DNA from: Acidobacteriota bacterium
GTDB taxonomy: Bacteria > Acidobacteriota > Vicinamibacteria > Vicinamibacterales > SCN-69-37
Length of the DNA: 5,942 nucleotides
NCBI GenBank assembly: GCA_021824055.1
Contig: JAKALV010000209.1
Location: 1 to 5,942 of the forward strand
Direction of reading: 5' to 3'
The notes beneath the pieces are model-generated. The model was not told the origin of the DNA and searched no databases. It was given only the letters and a program-made list of their open reading frames with translations. The translations under genes and the position numbers were made by a program. Of this stretch, positions 1-5,942 are shown one piece after another. The stretch's first letter is position 1, and each line of letters begins with the position of its first letter.

Positions 1-909
1 CACCAGAATGATGTCCGGCGACGTCAGGCCCGCGTAGTTGCCCTGCGACGTCGGGTCCACCAGGATGACGTGGTGGTTCCAGGTGAGTTCGAGCGTCGCG
101 TGGTTGATCGGCGCGATCGTGATGTCCCCGCCGGTGGCTGCGAGCACGTCGGGTGTGGGGCGTCCGCTGTCCGGAATGTTCTTCGCTTCGGCCGGGCCGA
201 TCTCGCGCACGAAGATGTTGCGCCACCGGATCTCCGAGCCGTGCGTCTGCAGCTCGATGGGGCCGCGCGCCGGGATCGGCGTCTTGCGGTCGTAGTAGTT
301 CTCGAGCACCGCGTTGTCCACGGTCAGCTTGTCGTTGAGCCACACGGTCACGCGATCGCCGACCATGAGGATGCGGAAGTGATTCCACTCGCCGAACGGC
401 TTGTCGGCGAGCACGAGCGGGTCCTTGCCCGGCGCGCCGGGTGAGTTGTTCCAGAGGCCGCCCGAACCCTTCTCGGCGCCGTTCTTGAACTCCGCCGGAT
501 TCGTGTGATCCCAGATCTGCACCTGCGGACAGCCGCGCAGATAGATCCCCGAGTCGCCGAGCGGCAGGGCCTTGTAGTCCACGAGCAACTCGAAGTCGCC
601 GTAGTCCTTGACCGTCGTCGCGTACTTGCCCTTGCCGTCGTTGACGAGCTCGGGCCCTTCAGCGCGCCAATGCGCGCGCATGTCGGCGGTCCACTCGGCG
701 TCCTGCTTTGCCCGCGCCTCCGGCGTCATCGCGAGGTACTTGCGGTGATCGAACGTGTCGCCGCCGCGCCATCCAGTGAGGTCCCTGCCGTTGTAGAGTG
801 CGACAAATCCCTTCGGTGGCGTGACGGCGCTGGATGCCGGCGTCACCGGTGCGCTGGCGCACGCAGCCGCGATAATCGATAACGCAAGAAGAGTTACAGA
901 CAACTTCAT
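1..909 (-). CDS. Exported DUF1080 (3-keto-disaccharide hydrolase-type) protein with a C-terminal MBL-fold start, 3' end outside window
   Basis: 303 codons are visible and the frame is still open at the window edge. Residues 1-20 are a signal peptide (Lys2, then a hydrophobic run to A-A-A-C17). Cys17 makes a lipoprotein possible, but the lipobox is weak (Ala at -3). Residues about 34-237 are a DUF1080/PF06439 jelly-roll domain. Its hallmarks are G-F-V-A-L-Y-N-G-R-D-L-T-G-W (34-47), G-D-S-G-I-Y-L-R-G (118-126), V-Q-I-W-D (130-134), G-E-W-N-H-F-R-I (173-180) and the closing strand W-R-N-I-F-V-R-E-I (229-237). The family is known for cleaving 3-keto-glycosides and was formerly likened to GH16. 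After a linker, residues 262-303 (D-I-T-I-A-P-I-N-H-A-T, then V-D-P at 284-286, then D-I-I-L-V at 299-303) match the opening strands of UlaG-like metallo-beta-lactamase-fold hydrolases. The expected HxHxDH motif would lie just beyond the edge. The gene starts 14 nt after the preceding oxidoreductase stop, so it is probably co-transcribed. The DUF1080 call is firm. The MBL call rests on about 40 residues. Confidence 0.9.
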   Translation of the reverse strand, partial: MKLSVTLLALSIIAAACASAPVTPASSAVTPPKGFVALYNGRDLTGWRGGDTFDHRKYLAMTPEARAKQDAEWTADMRAHWRAEGPELVNDGKGKYATTVKDYGDFELLVDYKALPLGDSGIYLRGCPQVQIWDHTNPAEFKNGAEKGSGGLWNNSPGAPGKDPLVLADKPFGEWNHFRILMVGDRVTVWLNDKLTVDNAVLENYYDRKTPIPARGPIELQTHGSEIRWRNIFVREIGPAEAKNIPDSGRPTPDVLAATGGDITIAPINHATLELTWNHHVILVDPTSQGNYAGLTSPDIILV

Positions 910-916
910 GAGCATG

Positions 917-920
917 CTCC
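917..920 (-). promoter_or_regulatory. Ribosome binding site GGAG for the DUF1080 gene
   Basis: On the minus strand GGAG lies 7 nt before the ATG at 909. A second in-frame ATG at 915 is only 1 nt from it, which is too close. The Shine-Dalgarno spacing therefore selects 909 as the start, giving a protein beginning M-K-L-S-V-T. Confidence 0.6.
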
Positions 921-923
921 GAT

Positions 924-2000
924 TCAGAGTGTGATCGTGCGCCCTTCGCGAAACGACTGGTCGGCGGCGAGCACGATCCTGAGGCTGTCGATCGCGCTCT
1001 GCCAGTGCGCCGTGAGGTCGATCTCGCCGCGTATCGCCTGCAGGAACATCAGCTGCTCGCGCCGGCACAACTCGTCGTGATCCGGTTCGTCGTCCACCGC
1101 GATGATCTCGTCGGCGCGGGCGAATGCGCCGTCCGCGTCCAGGGCCGCGTGGTGCACGCGGAGCGCTTCAGTGCTCGTGTGCGAGTCGATGTTCGCCGAC
1201 CGGCCGGAGCGGGTGGCCCGCTGCGCCACGATGCTGACGCTGCCCTTGGGGCCGATGACATCCTTCACGAAGAAGGCGGTCTCGCTCATCATCGGACCCC
1301 AGCCGGCTTCGTACCAGCCCACCGAGCCGTCGGCAAACATGACCTGCAGATGACCGTAGTTGATCTGGCCCGGCGCGATGTCGTCGGCCAGCCGGGCACC
1401 GATGCCGTTGACGCTCACCGGCCGCGAGCCGGTCATGCGGCACATGACGTCCACGTAGTGCACGCCGCAGTCGACAATCGGCGAGGTCGTGCGCAGCAGC
1501 TGCTTGTGCGTGGCCCAGGTGTCGCCCGAACTCTGCTGGTTGAGGTTCATCCGCATGACGAGCGGCGTGCCGAGCGTGCGGGCAATCGCCGTGAACTTCT
1601 GCCACGATGGATGGACGTTCAAAATGTAGCCGACGACGAGCGCCCGCTTCAGGCGCCGCGCCGTGGCGATGACTCGCTCGCAGTCGGCGAGGTTGTCGGC
1701 CACCGGCTTTTCCAGAAACACATGCGCGCCGGCCTCGAACGCCGCGAGCGCGTAGCCGGCATGCGTCTCGGCGTAGGTGCTGATGCACACCGCCTCCGGC
1801 CGGGTCTGTGCGAGCGCGTCGGCGAAATCGCTGAACTCCGCGTATCGGCCGCCGAACTCCGCGTACAGCGTCTGCCGCGACGTGCCGCGGGACACGAGGC
1901 CGACGATCTCGAAATGATCGGCCATCCGCTGGTACGCGCGGGCATGCGACGTGCCCATGTGCCCGCACCCGACAACGAGCGTGCGAAGTGGCGCCGTCAC
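924..2000 (-). CDS. Gfo/Idh/MocA family NAD(P)-dependent oxidoreductase (cytoplasmic)
   Basis: 358 residues, the usual length for the family. An N-terminal Rossmann fold carries G11-C-G-H-M-G16 for dinucleotide binding. E97-K98-P99 is the classic family motif with the catalytic/cofactor-contacting Lys. The C-terminal alpha/beta domain carries D177-C-G-V-H181-Y-V-D184, the usual active-site His region. The C-terminus (S-L-R-I-V-L-A-A, then R-E-G-R-T-I) is also typical. Family members oxidise or reduce hydroxyl/keto groups of sugars, inositols or glycosides with NAD(P). No signal peptide is seen, so it should act in the cytoplasm, unlike its Tat-exported relative upstream (3613-5265). The start is GTG at 2000. 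An in-frame TGA lies about 10 codons upstream and the next Met (residue 15) is inside the cofactor loop, so no better start exists. No clear Shine-Dalgarno precedes it. It is followed after 14 nt by the DUF1080 gene. Substrate is not determinable; 3-keto sugar chemistry is inferred from the neighbours. Confidence 0.93.
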   Translation of the reverse strand: MTAPLRTLVVGCGHMGTSHARAYQRMADHFEIVGLVSRGTSRQTLYAEFGGRYAEFSDFADALAQTRPEAVCISTYAETHAGYALAAFEAGAHVFLEKPVADNLADCERVIATARRLKRALVVGYILNVHPSWQKFTAIARTLGTPLVMRMNLNQQSSGDTWATHKQLLRTTSPIVDCGVHYVDVMCRMTGSRPVSVNGIGARLADDIAPGQINYGHLQVMFADGSVGWYEAGWGPMMSETAFFVKDVIGPKGSVSIVAQRATRSGRSANIDSHTSTEALRVHHAALDADGAFARADEIIAVDDEPDHDELCRREQLMFLQAIRGEIDLTAHWQSAIDSLRIVLAADQSFREGRTITL

Positions 2001-2078
2001 CGGGATTTGGCCACAGCGAAAAGCGGTTCACGCGGAGGCGCGGAGCACGCGGAGAAAATCAAGAGACAGAGCGTCCGC

Positions 2079-2105
2079 CATGAAGCGCATGAAGGACGTG
2101 AAGAG
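2079..2105 (+). repeat. Three tandem 9-bp repeats inside the palindrome's asymmetric bulge
   Basis: Three consecutive 9-mers read CATGAAGCG, CATGAAGGA and CGTGAAGAG, sharing the pattern C-(A/G)-T-G-A-A-G. They lie in the part of the element that has no partner on the right side. Similar short tandem tracts, like the CGCGGAG tracts at the element ends, recur in non-coding DNA of many environmental high-GC bacteria. That last statement is recollection and was not searched. Confidence 0.6.
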
Positions 2106-2144
2106 GGCCAGAGGTCCCGGCCTGGCGGCCGCCTGTGGCGGCCG

Positions 2145-2224
2145 GCGACGGGTGAGACGCAACGTGGACGAGAGAGCCGGGCGTTCAGGTGGCTCTCTCG
2201 TCCGCGTTGCGCCTCACCCGTCGC
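2145..2224. repeat. Inner 34-bp inverted repeat (strong stem-loop)
   Basis: Arms 2145-2178 and 2191-2224 flank a 12-nt loop at 2179-2190. Only two positions break Watson-Crick pairing: 2157 with 2212 (A opposite C) and 2165 with 2204 (T opposite G). In RNA from either strand, one of these is a G-U wobble and the other an A-C mismatch. The stem is far longer than an intrinsic terminator and no U-tract follows on the minus strand. It is better read as the core of a repeat element or an RNA-stabilising or attenuating hairpin. Confidence 0.85.
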
Positions 2225-2302
2225 TCGCCCGGCGAAGCCGGGCCACCAGGCCGGGACCCTCCGCGCCTCCGCGTCTCCGCGTGCGAATGTCAATCAGCCC
2301 AC

Positions 2303-3612
2303 CTACGCCGCTTTCGCGGCTTCCGCCGGCCCCGATGTCGGCGGACGGAAGAACAGCGCCAGCGCGATCGCGGCGATGGACGCGGCGGCGAGCGGCACCA
2401 GGAAGAGTCCGCGGAAATCCGTCGTGCCGCCCGTGGTGTACACGTTCTGCAGCAGCCACGGACAGATCGAATTCGCCAGCAGCACCCCGACGCCGAGAAT
2501 CTGCAGGTTGAACAGTCCCTGCGCGCTCGCGCGGATGTCCTTCGGACAATACGCGTCGACGAAGATGTAGACCGTGGCGAAGAAGAACGCGTAGCAGACG
2601 CCGTGCAGGATCTGGACGCCGATGATCATGCCGGCGCTCGCCGGGAACAGCGCGTACACGGCGAACCGCGCGGCGTGACCGAGGATGCCGACGATCATCG
2701 TCGCCTTCCAGCCGAGCTTCTTGAGCGTGGCGCCCAGCACGAACATCGTGAGGATCTCGAACACCTGGCCGATGCTCATGACCGGCGTGATCCAGTTGGA
2801 CGCGATGCCGACGCCGCCCGCCTCGCGCGCCGTCCCGAGGAAGATGCCCGTCCAGTTGAAGTAGCAGTTGTGCACGAATGCGTCGACGAGCGTGACCAGC
2901 CACAGCACAAGAATGAACGGATGCTTGAGCAGGCCGAAGGCTTCGGCCCAGGCCGTGCCGCCGGCAGCGGCCGCGGGGCGCGCGTTCGGCGCCGTGCGCG
3001 GCAGCGTCAGGCTGTAGGCCGCCAGCGCCAGCGAGGCCAGGCCGGCCACGACAAACGTCCATCGTGTGGCCGCCTTGGCGGCGTCACCAACCAGCGGATT
3101 GGCGAGCGCCGTGCCGAGCCAGTTCACCAGCCCGGCCGGATGCGCCGCCGTCACCGCGTCCCAGTTCACAAACACGAACACGAACGGCCACGCGGCCAGA
3201 ATCCACCCGACCGTGCCGCCCATGCGCACGATCCCGAACTCCTTGTCGGCGTTCTTCATGTTGGCGAACGCGATCGAGTTCGTGATCGAGATCGTCGGCA
3301 CGTAGAGCAGGCAGTGGACCAGCATCAGCAGGAAGAACGGCATGAAGCTCCTGGTGAAACCGCATCCCAGAATGGCGAGGCCGCCCACCAGATGCGACAG
3401 CGCCAGCACCCGCTCGGGCGAGGACGACCGGTCGGCCCACTGGTTGCTGAAGAACACGCCGACGATGGAGGCCGCGGGAAAAGCGTTGAGGATCAGCGAC
3501 TGCTGGCCGGGCGTGAAGCCCAGGCTCGGCAGGTAGCCGAAGATCAGCGGCAGCCAGGCGCCCCAGATGAAGAACTCGAGCACCATCATGATGAAGAGAC
3601 GCTGGCGTGTGT

Positions 3613-3616
<4 letters not shown>
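2303..3616 (-). CDS. MFS transporter, nucleoside:H+ symporter (NHS, NupG-like) family
   Basis: 437 residues with about 12 hydrophobic segments, an integral inner-membrane permease. NupG/XapB-like signatures are visible: F-F-I-W-G-A-W-L in TM1 (15-22), Y-V-P-T-I-S-I-T-N-S-I-A-F (105-117), the R-M-G-G-T-V-G-W-I loop (131-139, compare R-x-W-G-T-I-G-F in NupG) and D-I-R-A-S-A-Q-G-L-F (360-369). E. coli NupG imports nucleosides with protons. Members next to Gfo/Idh/MocA genes in environmental bacteria more likely carry sugars or glycosides, which is an inference from context. The ATG at 3616 overlaps the stop of the upstream oxidoreductase by 4 nt (ATGA), so translation is probably coupled. The same frame is open further upstream to about 4039, but that part has no membrane character and overlaps the neighbouring gene, so the 3616 start is chosen. 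The C-terminus ends in an Ala-rich tail, and the repeat element follows 19 nt after the stop. Confidence 0.93.
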
Positions 3617-5265
<1,649 letters not shown>

Positions 5266-5292
5266 GTGTGATGAAGCCCTTCAGGCGCCGCC

Positions 5293-5298
5293 ATTATA
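5293..5298 (-). promoter_or_regulatory. -10 box (TATAAT) of the leftward operon promoter
   Basis: A perfect TATAAT on the minus strand stands out in very GC-rich surroundings. Transcription would start near 5286, leaving a leader of about 20 nt before the ATG at 5265. No recognisable TTGACA lies 16-18 bp upstream (the 17-bp position reads ACGCCA), which suggests dependence on an activator or an alternative sigma factor. Confidence 0.6.
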
Positions 5299-5317
5299 CG
5301 GGCGGCCGCCGGGGTTG

Positions 5318-5343
5318 GCGTGACCTTCGTAGCGTGACCTTCG
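5318..5343 (-). promoter_or_regulatory. Two 12-bp direct repeats upstream of the -10 box, putative operator
   Basis: The minus strand reads CGAAGGTCACGC, TA, CGAAGGTCACGC: two identical 12-mers with a 14-bp period (5343-5332 and 5329-5318). The proximal copy covers the -35 position, centred about 38 bp before the inferred start, where class II activators bind. No regulator gene is in the window. Confidence 0.5.
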
Positions 5344-5350
5344 CAGGCGG

Positions 5351-5364
5351 CGGGCTTCGGCCCG
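5351..5364. terminator. Small GC hairpin after the lipoprotein gene, weak terminator candidate
   Basis: CGGGC, TTCG, GCCCG forms a 5-bp stem with a 4-nt loop (CGAA when read on the minus strand), about 50 nt after the lipoprotein stop. It lies between that gene and the operon promoter, where a terminator would be useful. There is no T-run on the minus strand, so intrinsic termination is doubtful. Confidence 0.25.
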
Positions 5365-5414
5365 GCGCACGCAGCGCAGGGCCGGTTACGTCAAACGCAG
5401 GTGAGTCTCGGGAA

Positions 5415-5831
5415 TTAGTACGGTGTGGTGATCAGTACGGTGAAGTCGACGATCGTCGTGAGGTTGCCGATGTCCGACACTTGCACGCAGTAGGTGCCGA
5501 CGCCGAGCGTGGTCGTGATCTGGGGCGAATCGGCCGCGCTGTTGGCGGCTGTCTGCAGGCTCTGCGACAGCGCGCAGTTCGCCCCGTTGACCGTGCCGAT
5601 GCCCAGCCCGACGACGGCGTTGGCCTGCGAGACCGAGGTCAGCTGCACCTTCACCGATCCGGCGGTGGGGACGGCGAACGACCGCCACGCCGAGCCGTGT
5701 TCCTGGATGCGGCTCGCGAATGAGAGCGTGATCGTGGGAGAAACGACGGTGGGGGAGGTCGATGTGCCGCAGGCACTGAGACCGGTGGACCCCAGCAGGG
5801 CCAATAGCAGAGCAGGCAGTCGTCGACGCAT
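5415..5831 (-). CDS. Small secreted lipoprotein with a beta-rich domain, function unknown
   Basis: 138 residues from the ATG at 5831. The N-terminus M-R-R-R-L-P, a hydrophobic run and the lipobox L18-S-A-C21 form a standard lipoprotein signal. The mature protein begins C-G-T-S-T-S-P-T and is probably membrane-anchored. The frame is open upstream to a GTG at 5885 (156 residues), but the lipobox spacing favours 5831. The mature part is rich in Thr, Ser and Val. It has alternating strand patterns such as G-S-V-K-V-Q-L-T-S-V (58-67) and ends G-T-Y-C-V-Q-V-S-D, then D-F-T-V-L-I. These resemble the pre-peptidase C-terminal-like beta-sandwich domains seen in many short acidobacterial secreted proteins (from memory). 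Cys86 and Cys115 could form a disulfide. It is on the same strand as the catabolic operon but separated by 149 nt with its own promoter box, so it is probably not part of it. Confidence 0.82.
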   Translation of the reverse strand: MRRRLPALLLALLGSTGLSACGTSTSPTVVSPTITLSFASRIQEHGSAWRSFAVPTAGSVKVQLTSVSQANAVVGLGIGTVNGANCALSQSLQTAANSAADSPQITTTLGVGTYCVQVSDIGNLTTIVDFTVLITTPY

Positions 5832-5888
5832 CGGGGAGAATCTCAGCAAAATGGCTGCCACACCCAAATGTCGCATGCAGCGCACACA

Positions 5889-5942
5889 ATGTCTACTGTG
5901 ATCGACCTCCCAACCACCTTCGGCCAGATCGACATCTATCTG
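5889..5942 (+). CDS. Start of a rightward gene, possibly a SAM-dependent methyltransferase (partial)
   Basis: Only 18 codons are visible, reading MSTVIDLPTTFGQIDIYL, with the frame open to the window edge. The F-G-Q-I-D-I-Y-L stretch recalls the N-terminus of class I SAM-dependent methyltransferases of acidobacterial type, in which a F-D-Q-L-L-type helix and then the D-A-G-C-G motif follow. This is recollection and the motif itself is outside the window. The gene diverges from the lipoprotein gene with 57 nt between the starts. No strong Shine-Dalgarno is visible, so the start is tentative. Confidence 0.5.
   Translation, partial: MSTVIDLPTTFGQIDIYL

Larger units (their letters stand above)
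2029..2283. repeat. Nested imperfect palindrome filling the gap between the MFS and oxidoreductase genes
   Basis: This occupies nearly all of the 302-bp non-coding stretch 2001-2302. The outer arms are 2029-2054 (CGCGGAG-type short repeats) and 2259-2283, which are near reverse complements with a few mismatches. The middle arms are 2113-2130 and 2241-2258, matching at 17 of 18 positions. The inner arms are 2145-2178 and 2191-2224, with 32 Watson-Crick pairs of 34 around a 12-nt loop. The left side carries an extra, unpaired 58 nt (2055-2112). The shape fits a MITE-like or REP/BIME-like dispersed element inserted in an operon gap. It could also serve as an mRNA stabiliser or processing hairpin between the upstream gene pair (3613-5265 and 2303-3616) and the downstream pair. 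No transposase or convincing target duplication is visible. Confidence 0.75.

Noticed and set aside
2145..2224. Intrinsic terminator for the transporter gene
   Set aside because: The stem is 34 bp, far longer than usual, and no T-tract follows on the minus strand. The next gene lies in the same direction, so a repeat element or processing hairpin fits better.
1005..2570. Plus-strand open frame of 521 codons
   Set aside because: It is antisense to a clear Gfo/Idh/MocA gene and runs on through the repeat element into the antisense of the transporter. It is Arg/Ala/His-rich with no recognisable domain, as expected for a high-GC shadow frame.
5832..5885. 18-residue N-terminal extension of the lipoprotein
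   Set aside because: It would place the lipobox Cys at residue 39 after two basic/hydrophobic stretches. Starting at 5831 gives a standard 20-residue signal with L-S-A-C.
5494..5901. Plus-strand open frame of 135 codons
   Set aside because: Antisense to the lipoprotein gene, with no motif. It also overlaps the better candidate start at 5889 in another frame.

Overview
The window is a high-GC bacterial chromosomal segment. Most of it is a leftward (minus-strand) cluster of sugar or glycoside catabolism genes, flanked on the right by a small lipoprotein gene and the first codons of a rightward gene. The mix suggests an environmental Acidobacteriota-like organism, possibly Vicinamibacteria: a Tat-exported Gfo/Idh/MocA oxidoreductase, a DUF1080 protein, a nucleoside-symporter-type MFS carrier, and a small lipoprotein with a G-T-Y-C-V-x-V-x-D type C-terminal beta domain. 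Taxonomy is inferred from family recollection and was not tested.

Layout, in the direction of transcription (right to left). A TATAAT box with two 12-bp direct repeats just upstream (5293-5343) precedes a Tat-signal Gfo/Idh/MocA oxidoreductase (5265-3613). Its stop overlaps the start of an MFS/NHS-family transporter (3616-2303) by 4 nt (ATGA). A 302-bp gap (2001-2302) follows, almost filled by a nested imperfect palindrome built of short GC-rich repeats. Next come a second Gfo/Idh/MocA oxidoreductase, without a signal peptide (2000-924), and 14 nt later an exported DUF1080 protein (909 to the left edge). After its DUF1080 domain, that last protein runs in frame into what looks like the beginning of a metallo-beta-lactamase-fold domain. 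The window ends just before the expected metal-binding motif.

How the genes may work together. DUF1080 (Pfam PF06439) is now associated with cleavage of 3-keto-glycosides, and Gfo/Idh/MocA enzymes can make the 3-keto group. One exported oxidoreductase, one exported DUF1080 protein, one importer and one cytoplasmic oxidoreductase fit a split-compartment oxidise-cleave-import-reduce pathway for a glycoside or disaccharide. The substrate cannot be read from the sequence.

Right end. A 138-residue lipoprotein (5831-5415) is transcribed leftward. Diverging from it after 57 nt is the start of a plus-strand gene (5889 to the right edge) whose 18 visible residues resemble the N-terminus of a SAM-dependent methyltransferase family. 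Several long plus-strand open frames lie antisense to the operon genes and are judged to be GC-driven shadows.
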